From assembly GCA_025352185.1 (NCBI GenBank), contig JANXTV010000013.1:1-13535 (forward strand): 13,535 bases of DNA, written 5' to 3'. Made by a program: the position numbers and the translations under genes. This DNA is from Oligoflexia bacterium (GTDB taxonomy: Bacteria > Bdellovibrionota > UBA1018). The notes beneath the pieces were generated by a model. It was not told the origin of the DNA, did no database searches, and saw nothing but the letters and a program-made list of their open reading frames with translations. Positions 1 to 6,645 of this stretch are shown here, one piece after another; position 1 is the first letter of the stretch, and each line of letters begins with the position of its first letter.

Positions 1-195
1 AGCATCGGCACGGTACTCGACGCCTACTTCGAAGATTTCAATCGAGTCCGGACGCACCGCCTGGATCTTTCGGCGAATCCCGAAATCTCCGAGGCGTCCG
101 TTCGTACGATTCGCATCAATGAATCCGCGGTCAGAATTTTCACCCAAGAAAAATACCAGAACGCGCTCTTCGGCGTTCTGCTCGACTCCTACTGA
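1..195 (+). CDS. C-terminal end of an unrecognised protein (partial, 5' end outside window)
   Basis: An open frame runs from the first base to a TGA at 193-195 and gives 64 residues. The peptide is mixed acidic and basic, ending FGVLLDSY. It has no membrane segment, no signal and no motif that I recognise. Codon style (GAC, TTC, CTC GAC) matches the neighbouring genes, which is the main reason to call it coding. It converges on the lytic transglycosylase gene, with 38 nt between the two stop codons. No function can be assigned from this fragment. The reading frame is fairly secure, but the family is unknown. Confidence 0.6.
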   Translation, partial: SIGTVLDAYFEDFNRVRTHRLDLSANPEISEASVRTIRINESAVRIFTQEKYQNALFGVLLDSY

Positions 196-218
196 CGAGA
201 CTCGGATCCGCTGCGTCC

Positions 219-235
219 GCGCGAGCGCGCTTCTT
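219..235 (+). terminator. Possible weak terminator hairpin between convergent genes
   Basis: GCGC (219-222), a four-base loop and GCGC (227-230) form a short GC stem. It is followed by TTCTT and lies 23 nt after the stop codon of the upstream plus-strand gene. The stem is only 4 bp and the T run is interrupted, so this is a weak candidate. It overlaps the last codon of the opposing gene. Confidence 0.2.
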
Positions 236-1838
236 AGTAGGAAGATTTCCGGCGATTTTTCAGACGTTCCCGCATCGATACGCGCGAGACTTCGTGTTTA
301 CGGGAAGCACTCGTTACGCGGCGACGGCTGCGACGAGCCCTCCGACGCTCCGGTGGATCCCGGATTTCGAGCGACGAAACGCTGCGGCCACCGTCGGCGG
401 GCATCGGCAGTCGAATGAGAGTCCCCTTCGAAAGCATCGCGTGCGCGGATACTCCGTTTAGATCGGCGAGTGGATCGACTTTTATCCCGAAATTCTGCGC
501 TACCGATTTCAGGGATTGGCCCTTCCGAACTTTATAGGCGAGGAATTCAACCCGCTTCGTAAATTTCGGGTCGTTATAGTTCGTGAGAAACCGGTCCTTT
601 ACCGAACTCGGTAATTTAATCCGGTAAGTGCCCATGTTTGGAGGCGTACACCACCGAAGGAGCTCGGGGTTTAGACTCTTCACCGTGTGGTAGGAGAGGC
701 CGGCGGCTCGAGAAATCTTCAGTAAGTCAGCGGGAGACTGAACTTCGAAATCGACAAGTTCCTCCCCCATCAGTTCGCCTTTTTTATTAATGTGGGGAGT
801 AGAGACGGGCTTTGCGAGCGCCATTCCGTCTTTCGAATCTTTCCCTTCCATCGTGGCGGGAACGAGTTCGCCGCCGATTTCCTCTTGCCCGATCTCTTCA
901 CTCGAGGCGGTCTCGTAAAATTCACCCTTCAGGACACTTTCGAGCGCTTCCTTTTGAGCCGCGTTTGAAGACTGGGAGCTATCGGACTCGAGCTTCACGA
1001 GTTCACCGTCGGGAGCGATGGCTTCGCCCGCTCCGGGTTTAATTTGGGACGGCGGAAATCCGAATTGGGTTCGGTTTTTTCCGATCATGGCCGCCGCGAT
1101 AATCTTCGGTACGTAGTCCCGAGTTTCCGGGCGCAGGAAACGGTGGCGAGTGAGGGCCCAGAAATCGGCCGTGCCGTAGCGACGGATGGCGCGGGCGAGT
1201 TTCGCTTCCCCGGCATTATAGGACGCGGCGGCGAGTTCCCAAGAGTGGAACATCTCGAAGAGGTCTTTTAAATAAGCCGCGGCCGAAAGCGAAGACTTTC
1301 GGGTATCGCGTCGTTCGTCGACCCACCAATTTACGGAGAGCCCGTATCGTTTTCCGGTGGCCGGAATGAACTGCCACGGACCGACGGCTTTCGCGAGCGA
1401 GCGGGCGTGATTACTGAATCCGCTTTCGATCATGGCGAGGTAAACCAGATCTTCCGGAAGGCCATACTGGCGAAGGAGGGGCTGAATGAACGGGATAAAG
1501 TGCTCGGATCGTTCGAGGTACTTCACCATGTGTTTACGGCCCTTACCGGTGAAATAGTCGATCCACTTTTCGACCGCGGAATTCACCGTGACCGGGTAAT
1601 CAAACGACGTGTTCTTCAGTTTCACGCCGCGAATGATGATTTCATTCGGCTTCATGATCGATTGGGTTTTCGGAGCCGCGGCCCGCGCCGACACCTTCTC
1701 GGGATTCGCTTCGGTCGCTCGGTCCGCTTCTTCTTTCGCGGCCGATTCTCCCCCGGGAGGAACTTGCTTCGGTAGACTCGCACAGCTCGAAACGAGGAAG
1801 AGAACGGCTAGGCCGCCTAAAATAGACCGGAATTGCAT
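234..1838 (-). CDS. mltD: Membrane-bound lytic murein transglycosylase, MltD type (SLT domain plus LysM)
   Basis: Cleaves the MurNAc-GlcNAc bond of peptidoglycan, producing 1,6-anhydro ends, probably from the inner face of the outer membrane. From the ATG at 1838 (534 aa) the N-terminus is a lipoprotein signal with lipobox LVSSC. The lipidated residue would be Cys19, followed by Ala-Ser rather than Asp, so outer-membrane sorting is expected. The SLT domain spans about residues 105-240, with catalytic Glu138 in AMIESGF, GPWQFIPATG at 153-162 and SYNAGE at 206-211. An MltD-type linker with NPELLRWCTPP follows. One LysM repeat lies at about 435-478 (YKVRKGQSLKSVAQNF). The last 40 residues are unusual, with 17 Arg or Lys. 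An in-frame TTG at 1850 would add four residues. I prefer the ATG, because the purine-rich AGAGGGG (1853-1859) lies only 2 nt from the TTG but 14 nt from the ATG. Family assignment is secure. Confidence 0.93.
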   Translation of the reverse strand: MQFRSILGGLAVLFLVSSCASLPKQVPPGGESAAKEEADRATEANPEKVSARAAAPKTQSIMKPNEIIIRGVKLKNTSFDYPVTVNSAVEKWIDYFTGKGRKHMVKYLERSEHFIPFIQPLLRQYGLPEDLVYLAMIESGFSNHARSLAKAVGPWQFIPATGKRYGLSVNWWVDERRDTRKSSLSAAAYLKDLFEMFHSWELAAASYNAGEAKLARAIRRYGTADFWALTRHRFLRPETRDYVPKIIAAAMIGKNRTQFGFPPSQIKPGAGEAIAPDGELVKLESDSSQSSNAAQKEALESVLKGEFYETASSEEIGQEEIGGELVPATMEGKDSKDGMALAKPVSTPHINKKGELMGEELVDFEVQSPADLLKISRAAGLSYHTVKSLNPELLRWCTPPNMGTYRIKLPSSVKDRFLTNYNDPKFTKRVEFLAYKVRKGQSLKSVAQNFGIKVDPLADLNGVSAHAMLSKGTLIRLPMPADGGRSVSSLEIRDPPERRRARRSRRRVTSASRKHEVSRVSMRERLKNRRKSSY

Positions 1839-1894
1839 GCGAAGACCCAAAGCCCCTCTGAATTTCCCGCGCGTGAGTCGGAAAACTCTATAAA

Positions 1895-1908
1895 TTCAAT
1901 CCATTGAA
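1895..1908 (-). promoter_or_regulatory. Perfect inverted repeat upstream of mltD, possible operator
   Basis: TTCAATCCATTGAA is a perfect 6-2-6 inverted repeat centred about 64 bp upstream of the mltD ATG. On the minus strand it abuts a -10-like TATAGA (1887-1892), so a bound factor would cover the promoter spacer. I see no convincing -35 element. The 138-bp gap (1851-1988) holds nothing else that I can support. Confidence 0.25.
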
Positions 1909-1988
1909 CCTGAGAACTTCTGGCGCCGTGATTCACTCGCAGCCCTGAATTTCTAAGTTCTTATTTTACGGCGGATTGCCGAACGGGG

Positions 1989-2267
1989 TCAAGGTTCGAG
2001 ATTCGCAAGATCCGCCGCCGTAACGGGCTGGATGTCGAGTGAGGCGGGTTTACGACCGCCAGAAACTCGGTGGGCTCGAGACCCCTTCCCCGTTTGCGGT
2101 GATGGTGCTTTTTCTTCGAACTGACCCTCCTCGTCCCTTGAGACGAGAGGGATGTCGGGTTTCAAAATAAACGGTGCCGTGCGGGCGCGGTCATGCCCGG
2201 CGAGCGCAAGCGCCATCAGCATGAGAGAGATTAGGCCCAAAAATATGAAATGACTCCGCACGAACAC
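1989..2267 (-). CDS. Small hypothetical exported or membrane-anchored protein
   Basis: This 92-residue frame has a GTG start at 2267. A second GTG lies two codons later, at 2261. Residues 6-23 are strongly hydrophobic (FIFLGLISLMLMALALAG) after an Arg-His-containing start, giving a signal peptide or membrane anchor. There is no Cys in a lipobox position. The rest is polar and proline-containing, with charged stretches, so it may be disordered in the periplasm. I recognise no domain. It has the same orientation as mltD and lies 150 nt upstream of its ATG. A promoter-like pair in the AT-rich gap upstream could serve it. No strong ribosome binding site is visible, so the start is uncertain and the gene may be spurious. 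The hydrophobic N-terminus followed by a polar tail favours a real product. Confidence 0.5.
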   Translation of the reverse strand: MFVRSHFIFLGLISLMLMALALAGHDRARTAPFILKPDIPLVSRDEEGQFEEKAPSPQTGKGSRAHRVSGGRKPASLDIQPVTAADLANLEP

Positions 2268-2359
2268 TGATCTTGCAAAACCGACGCCTAATGTTAATAT
2301 TTTTTTATTTTTTATAACTAAAAGTAATTATTAGTTTTTTAAGATTAAATACTGTCTAA

Positions 2360-2389
2360 GTTATACAAAGTGACGAAAATTGGCGTAAA
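2360..2389 (-). promoter_or_regulatory. Candidate sigma70-type promoter for the 1989-2267 gene
   Basis: On the minus strand TTTACG (2384-2389) is followed after 18 bp by TATAAC (2360-2365). These match the consensus at 4 of 6 and 5 of 6 positions. Transcription would begin near 2352, leaving a leader of about 85 nt. The assignment rests on motif match and position only. Confidence 0.3.
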
Positions 2390-2422
2390 TAGTTTAGACA
2401 CTGTCAAACTGTTAAACTATTT
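2387..2422. repeat. 10-bp perfect inverted repeat overlapping the candidate promoter
   Basis: AAATAGTTTA (2387-2396) is mirrored by TAAACTATTT (2413-2422), with 16 nt between. The spacer itself contains GACACTGTC, a 4-1-4 inverted repeat. The arm nearest the promoter overlaps its -35 element. The arms are AT-rich, so an operator for a dimeric regulator is more likely than a terminator. Confidence 0.55.
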
Positions 2423-2439
2423 TAAGATTGCTGGCGTGC

Positions 2440-2451
2440 GCACTTAAGTGC
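2440..2451. repeat. 12-bp perfect palindrome
   Basis: GCACTTAAGTGC reads identically on both strands. It lies 18 bp beyond the AT-rich inverted repeat. It could be a second regulator site or chance. Confidence 0.4.
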
Positions 2452-2526
2452 CTGGACGTAGGTAGTCCGCGTTCGAGAAAGAACCGTCGGAGCTCACTCG
2501 AGGGCTACTCGAGGCCGATTCGACGC

Positions 2527-2970
2527 TTAGTGGGCGTTGGCGGGATTAAAAGTCTTCACGATTTCGACGATCATCTTTTCAAGATCTTCGTCGGTTTCGT
2601 AGACTTCATCGATACTGGCCGAACGCATGAGGTAACTCACGATCGATCCCGAAACATTCTTCAATGGTTTCAGAAAATAAAATCCGTTCAGCTCATCGTC
2701 GCCGAAGCCTTCGCGGATCATCTTTTTCACCGTTTTAAAGGCTTCAGAATCAGTGAAAGAGGTTTCGGCAAGTTTCTCAGCACTCGCGCCCATTTTCACG
2801 ATCGCTTTTTCTTTTAGGTCCTCGTCGGTCATGATGTACGGGCTAATCAGTCCGTACACTTCATCCGCGACAACCTGTCGAAGTCGGGGTGGAAACGCGA
2901 TCGACTTATTATTTTCGAGGCGGGTCACGATGCTTTTACAGAGGACCTTAACGTTTTCTTTCCGAGTCAT
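2527..2970 (-). CDS. DUF507-like small cytoplasmic protein
   Basis: A 147-residue protein with an ATG start and a predicted mostly helical, charged sequence. It has no signal peptide and no membrane segment. The N-terminal half (MTRKENVKVLCKSIVTRL, then a basic stretch, then MTDEDLKEKAIVKMG) resembles the DUF507 family, small proteins of unknown function known from delta-type proteobacteria and Aquificae. The second half repeats the helical pattern with acidic stretches (DEVYETDEDLEKM). The match is from pattern memory, not a search. It follows the carboxylase-like and PHA-type genes in the same orientation after 108 nt. That gap is AT-rich and holds a TATAAT (minus strand, 3057-3062) without a good -35, so the gene may have its own promoter. 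Function is unknown. GGAG lies about 15 nt upstream of the ATG, so start support is modest. Confidence 0.55.
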   Translation of the reverse strand: MTRKENVKVLCKSIVTRLENNKSIAFPPRLRQVVADEVYGLISPYIMTDEDLKEKAIVKMGASAEKLAETSFTDSEAFKTVKKMIREGFGDDELNGFYFLKPLKNVSGSIVSYLMRSASIDEVYETDEDLEKMIVEIVKTFNPANAH

Positions 2971-3078
2971 TGGCCCGATTCTAACTCCAGAAAGTCCATC
3001 CGAGCGAACCTTATTTTTGTTAAAGCTTCGAAATTTTTGAAAAAATAAACTGGATGATTATAGTCGGAATAGACCGGA

Positions 3079-3381
3079 TTAGGCTTTGAACGCCTTTTCA
3101 ATCCACTGATTAATCCCGTCGTCGATACGCGAGCGAAATGCGGAAACGAGGAACGATAGCTTCCCTTCGAGAAACACTTCGCCGTCCTTACACCGGAGTA
3201 ACGCCGTGACGTGGGTCGATTTCAACTGAACGGTCTTTTCCGATTCATCGACGTTAAAGTCGAATTTCCCGAACTTTCCCGTGTCTTTCTCTTGGAACTT
3301 TCCGATCGCTTGAGAAATTCGAGAAAAGATTTCGGTCGCAGATTTGCCCGGCAGGGAGATGGTTCGCGAGTAACTCGGCAT
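3079..3381 (-). CDS. Small protein resembling the polyhydroxyalkanoic acid granule-region family
   Basis: A 100-residue cytoplasmic protein with an ATG start. The N-terminal part (SRTISLPGKSATEIFSRIS) has the beta-strand then helix pattern of small SRPBCC-like or PHA-granule-region proteins. The C-terminal part (GEVFLEGKLSFLVSAFRSRI, then DDGINQWIEKAF) closely follows the ending of that family, in which a short beta strand and a G-L-x-FL-xxF-xxxI helix occur. The usual length is about 90-100 residues, which fits. Its start lies 9 nt after the stop of the carboxylase-like gene, so the two are probably co-transcribed and translationally linked. No separate ribosome binding site is visible. A role at polymer granules is a family label only. 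No PHA synthase or phasin is in view. Confidence 0.5.
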   Translation of the reverse strand: MPSYSRTISLPGKSATEIFSRISQAIGKFQEKDTGKFGKFDFNVDESEKTVQLKSTHVTALLRCKDGEVFLEGKLSFLVSAFRSRIDDGINQWIEKAFKA

Positions 3382-3390
3382 AGGTTTAAA

Positions 3391-5232
3391 CTAGCCGAGA
3401 AGCTCGAGCACGGCAAGTTCACGGCCCGCTTCGACGATTTCCCCCGGGGCAACTTTCCACTCGAGTAGCTTTACGGCGACCGGCACCGCGTGGGGCACCA
3501 GAATCCCGATCGATTCGAGCATGCAGGCACGGTCATGGGGCTGGAGAATCTCGCCCGGATGGCGAAGGAGCGCGTGCATACGGCCGGGGGCCAGGGCGAG
3601 TATTTTCCGGATCCGGGTGGGCTCGGCTTTCTTCGCCGCCCCGGCGGGCACGCGCCGAATGGGGAGAGTCCAAACCCCGAAATGAGCGAGCCACCGATCG
3701 GGATTCACGGGCTCGAGGAGAAATTGGACCGTGGCTTCATCCTTCGGGAATGTCCCGGAAAACCCCGGTAGTCCGGCCGCATTTCTAAAGGGGGCGGCAA
3801 CCCGGGCGGGAGCCGATCCGCTATCGAATGCTACCCACTGGTTTCCGGCTGCCCACCGCGCGCCCTCCGAGGGAAAAAGGGCAGCCGCCTGGGCTACCAT
3901 CGCGACGACCAGGTCGGGAGGGGGGAAACCCTCGGGAATAAAGTCCTCGTCGGTGAAACCCGCGTGGAGAAGATTCTCACGGACAAACGGATGTTCGAGA
4001 TGTTCCACGAGAAAACGCTGATTCGTCTGCACGGATCCCGCGATCCAAATTTTCGCGATCTCCTCGCGGGCGGCGGTGATTGCGGACCGGCGATCCTGAC
4101 CGAAAACGAAAAGTTCTCCGATCACTCCGCTCGAAGTCCATTTCACTTCCTGGTTCGCCTGGTAACGAGTCATCCAGATCGCGAGACTTTCGCCGGCTTC
4201 GGTTCGGTAAGGCTCGGTGATTTCACGGATCAGACCGGGACACGGTACCTGCCGGATCGGATCTTCGGCGTAAAACCGGAGTGAAACTGCCGCGCCGAAT
4301 TTCTTTTCTTCTTTTTCGGGTACCGGGAGTTGTCCGAGTCCGGCGAGCTGCCATTCCACCGAACTCACTCCGAGAAGATTATCCCAGAGCGGAAAACCCG
4401 CGTTTAAGCGCGCGACGGCGTCGATGAGGTATACCCGATTTCCATCGACGAGAAATTCCATGGACCCAAATCCAGAAAAATCGAGGTGTTTTACCCATTT
4501 TTTTACCGATTCATTTACCGCCGCTTCCGCAATCGGGTCGAGGTCGGTCGCCGGAATAAACTGAATGAGCCTCCTCCACCGGGTCTGCAGCGAGGCATCG
4601 ATCAGCGGGAAAACTTTCGTGAAGCGCGCGCCGTCGGAGGCAAAAGGTACGACGATGTGGCGCGCCGAAGGTGGGCACCGCTCGACGAGAATGCTCGCCT
4701 CCGAATAGCGACGGGTGAGTTGCTCGAACCAGACGGGTATGATTTCACGGAGACTCGCGAGGGAGTCGATGACTTGAATTCCGTGCCCCTGGGCGACCTT
4801 TAAAGATTTTAAGACGATCGGAAATTTCTCGCCGGTATTCGCTAGGAGTTCTTCGACTTCGCGCAGACTCGAGAGCGGATCGAGTCCCACCGCCAGGTGA
4901 GGAATTCCCGCCGCCTCCGCCTCGATGAGGACATTTAATTTATTTAAACAAAGGCTAAGAATGCGGGCGCTGGGACAAACGGGAAAAAAGCCGACGCTCG
5001 CTACGATCTGGGGAAATTCGGGCCGTTCGGCCCAGAACGAGAGACCGGGATGAATAAAGGTCGAAGCGTCGGAGGCATGTGCCTTCAGCCAGGAATAGAG
5101 TTCCTCGTCGGTCGCGGGCGTAACGGCCGCTTCCGCGCGAATCCCTAAGTCGTTGAATTGGGAGGTCAGGAGCGCGGCGAGTTCGGGGGGACCGAAAACG
5201 TAGGCCCGGGCCTGGGTCACCGGCAGACGCAT
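3391..5232 (-). CDS. Degenerate biotin carboxylase / acyl-CoA carboxylase alpha-like protein, probably catalytically inactive
   Basis: The 613-residue chain follows the order of MCC/PCC-type alpha subunits. A pre-ATP-grasp domain (1-97, with IHPGLSFWAE) leads into the ATP-grasp and biotin carboxylase C-terminal parts (98-435). A linker and a biotinyl-like domain (543-613) follow. Retained: ATP-contacting Lys99 and Lys142, Glu259 of GSMEF, Arg275, and Arg319 of LRFYAEDP. Lost or changed: the glycine loop reads KSLKVAQGHG. The metal-site Glu is Asp271, the following conserved Asn is Val273, and RLQVEH reads RLNAGF, so the general base Glu is Gly279. The ERDCSxQRRxQK block reads LIDASLQTRWRR. 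The biotin motif AMKM reads SIGI, placing Gly576 where Lys should be. The chain is full length without frameshift, which argues for a retained non-carboxylase role. No carboxyltransferase gene is nearby. Confidence 0.85.
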   Translation of the reverse strand: MRLPVTQARAYVFGPPELAALLTSQFNDLGIRAEAAVTPATDEELYSWLKAHASDASTFIHPGLSFWAERPEFPQIVASVGFFPVCPSARILSLCLNKLNVLIEAEAAGIPHLAVGLDPLSSLREVEELLANTGEKFPIVLKSLKVAQGHGIQVIDSLASLREIIPVWFEQLTRRYSEASILVERCPPSARHIVVPFASDGARFTKVFPLIDASLQTRWRRLIQFIPATDLDPIAEAAVNESVKKWVKHLDFSGFGSMEFLVDGNRVYLIDAVARLNAGFPLWDNLLGVSSVEWQLAGLGQLPVPEKEEKKFGAAVSLRFYAEDPIRQVPCPGLIREITEPYRTEAGESLAIWMTRYQANQEVKWTSSGVIGELFVFGQDRRSAITAAREEIAKIWIAGSVQTNQRFLVEHLEHPFVRENLLHAGFTDEDFIPEGFPPPDLVVAMVAQAAALFPSEGARWAAGNQWVAFDSGSAPARVAAPFRNAAGLPGFSGTFPKDEATVQFLLEPVNPDRWLAHFGVWTLPIRRVPAGAAKKAEPTRIRKILALAPGRMHALLRHPGEILQPHDRACMLESIGILVPHAVPVAVKLLEWKVAPGEIVEAGRELAVLELLG

Positions 5233-5235
5233 GCC

Positions 5236-5245
5236 CTAACGTTAG
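5236..5245. promoter_or_regulatory. Palindrome in the short divergent intergenic gap
   Basis: CTAACGTTAG is a perfect 10-bp palindrome. It starts 4 nt upstream of the ATG of the carboxylase-like gene, in a divergent gap of 50 nt (5233-5282) that must hold start signals for both genes. The minus-strand leader must be very short, because no good Shine-Dalgarno stands before that ATG. Confidence 0.25.
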
Positions 5246-5264
5246 CAAAGCTCGGCGTTTTATG

Positions 5265-5271
5265 AGAAGGA
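5265..5271 (+). promoter_or_regulatory. Ribosome binding site that decides the Rsm22-family start
   Basis: AGAAGGA lies 11 nt before the ATG at 5283. The earlier in-frame ATG at 5262 has no such site, and the purine run lies inside its own first codons. This favours 5283. Confidence 0.5.
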
Positions 5272-5282
5272 TTTCGAACAAA

Positions 5283-6617
5283 ATGAAGATCCCCGTCTCT
5301 TTAAGCACCGCTTTCTCCGAAGAATACGAAAAGACGCTCCTCGAGTTCCTACTCGAGCAGGAGATGATTCCGGATGATCTTTCTTTTACCTCCGATCGGT
5401 TTTTGACGAGGTCGGTGATCCCGCACGTCGAGCGGATGTCGATGCTCTTTAACCGGATCGAGTTCGATGAGAATCAACCCTCGACTCCCGCCCCGGCCCC
5501 GCGCGCAAAATCGGGAAGACCGATGGGACCGAAAAAGAGTGAATTTAAGAAAGTAAAAACCGGGCGCGACGGACTCGATCCGTACTGGAAAGAGTCGTCG
5601 AATCCGGAAAACTTCCTCCTCGCTTACTTTATGGCGTTCATGCCGTGTAATTCGGCTCGGGTCGCGGCGGTGATCGCCGAACTCGCGCGCCTCGGATTTA
5701 AGTTCCCCGAAATGAAATCCTTTCGGGGAATCGAGTGGGGCGCGGGACCCGCGAGCGGCGCGTGCGGAGTCGCCGCCGGCGTCGCCCACGCTGAAGCAAT
5801 CGGCATTCCGAAAACCGGAAATTGGGCGCTGATCGAGCAGGATAAAAGCGTTCTCCAAATCGGCGAAAAATGGGCGGACGCTTACTTTCGATCGATCGGG
5901 TTTGACTGGAGCATTCGTCCCTTCCACCGAAAAGTAGACTGGACTCGCCCACTCCTTCCGGCGGCCGCGCCGAAGTTCCACTTGTGGCTATCGAGCTACT
6001 TTCTAAACGAGGTTGAACTTCCCCTCCCCGAACTCGCCACTCGCCTCGTCGATAACTGGGAGTTTCATTTAGAAGACGAGGGTCTCGCGGTACTTGTCGA
6101 ACCCGCTTTAAAAATCCAGTCTCGGCGTTTACTCGAACTGCGCGCGCACCTCATCCGCGAATTTACGGCGCCTCGCCGAAAAGGAAAATATCAGGTTCTC
6201 CTGCCGTGTCTCGGCCACCAGGCATGCGGCGCGCTCGCGAGTGAGAGTGACTGGTGCCACGAAGAAATCACCTGGTGGCGCCCGAAATACATGCGGAAGA
6301 TCGACGAACTCGCCGGGCTCGACCGCAAGACGCTTCCCTTTAGCTACCTCGTCGTCGCGAAGTCCGGGCGCACCCGCGAGGAACTCCTTCCCGCGCTTGG
6401 GAAATCGAAAACCGAACGACTCGTTTCTCCCGCACATTCCGAGGGAAAAGACCTCGAATTTTTCGTCTGCGGTCCAGATGGAAAACGCCGCGCGCGGTAT
6501 CGTCCGGGATCCGACGAAGAAGCCGAGGAAATTCAGCGCGGTTCGATTCTACTCGATGCGGATCTCCGCGGAGACGCCCGAGCTTCGCGGGTGGATTCGC
6601 TGGGTGGGATTAAATAG
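5283..6617 (+). CDS. Rsm22-family (mtRsm22/METTL17-like) small-subunit rRNA methyltransferase
   Basis: A SAM-dependent methyltransferase-like protein related to mitochondrial Rsm22/METTL17, which binds the small ribosomal subunit during assembly. Residues are counted from the ATG at 5283 (444 aa; an ATG at 5262 would add seven). The SAM-binding loop is EWGAGPASG at about 151-159, followed by an acidic strand (ALIEQD). The family signature is clear: LVEPALK, PCLGHQACGAL, then SDWCHEE and FSYLVVAKSG. Four cysteines at 309, 315, 325 and 396 (the last in FVCGPDG) match the spacing pattern of the iron-sulphur cluster described for METTL17. The N-terminal 100 residues include a proline/lysine-rich linker. 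It is transcribed divergently from the carboxylase-like gene and convergently to namZ. Whether it methylates rRNA or acts as an assembly factor is not decidable here. Confidence 0.85.
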   Translation: MKIPVSLSTAFSEEYEKTLLEFLLEQEMIPDDLSFTSDRFLTRSVIPHVERMSMLFNRIEFDENQPSTPAPAPRAKSGRPMGPKKSEFKKVKTGRDGLDPYWKESSNPENFLLAYFMAFMPCNSARVAAVIAELARLGFKFPEMKSFRGIEWGAGPASGACGVAAGVAHAEAIGIPKTGNWALIEQDKSVLQIGEKWADAYFRSIGFDWSIRPFHRKVDWTRPLLPAAAPKFHLWLSSYFLNEVELPLPELATRLVDNWEFHLEDEGLAVLVEPALKIQSRRLLELRAHLIREFTAPRRKGKYQVLLPCLGHQACGALASESDWCHEEITWWRPKYMRKIDELAGLDRKTLPFSYLVVAKSGRTREELLPALGKSKTERLVSPAHSEGKDLEFFVCGPDGKRRARYRPGSDEEAEEIQRGSILLDADLRGDARASRVDSLGGIK

Positions 6618-6645
6618 CTTTTTTAGTGGGACCGGGTTTTAGGTG

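Larger units (their letters stand above)
2268..2526. other. Intergenic regulatory region with AT-rich core (no gene)
   Basis: This is the longest non-coding gap in the window. Positions 2290-2430 are strikingly AT-rich against the GC-richer surroundings. They hold T-rich runs at 2300-2313 and 2335-2340, a promoter-like pair, a 10-bp inverted repeat and a 10-bp direct repeat TTTTAAGATT (2337-2346 and 2420-2429). The part from 2431 to 2526 is GC-rich, with a 12-bp palindrome and repeated CTCGAGG. No open frame fits. The gap lies after the 3' end of the DUF507-like gene and before the 5' end of the small exported protein, so promoter function toward the latter is the natural reading. Confidence 0.6.

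Noticed and set aside
119..418. Plus-strand open frame spanning the partial gene end and the mltD 3' end
   Set aside because: Overlaps two better-supported genes in other frames. Its Arg-rich composition is typical of a shadow of a GC-rich gene.
1913..1961. AGAACTT / AAGTTCT inverted repeat (7 bp) upstream of mltD
   Set aside because: The arms are 35 nt apart with no loop logic. Likely chance.
2315..2340. AACTAA/TTAGTT stem followed by T6 as a plus-strand terminator
   Set aside because: The stem is only 6 bp and almost all AT, and no plus-strand gene lies upstream for it to terminate.
2290..2430. AT-rich stretch with a TTATACAAA sequence (2361-2369) as a possible replication origin
   Set aside because: Only one loose DnaA-box match (7 of 9), no cluster of boxes and no dnaA, dnaN or gidA-type neighbour. 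A promoter region explains it better.
2428..2817. Plus-strand open frame opposite the DUF507-like gene
   Set aside because: Mirrors the codon pattern of the minus-strand gene, has no recognisable domain, and would cover the structured gap.
4955..5308. Minus-strand open frame overlapping the start of the carboxylase-like gene
   Set aside because: Low-complexity Arg-rich product in another frame of a gene with clear family homology.
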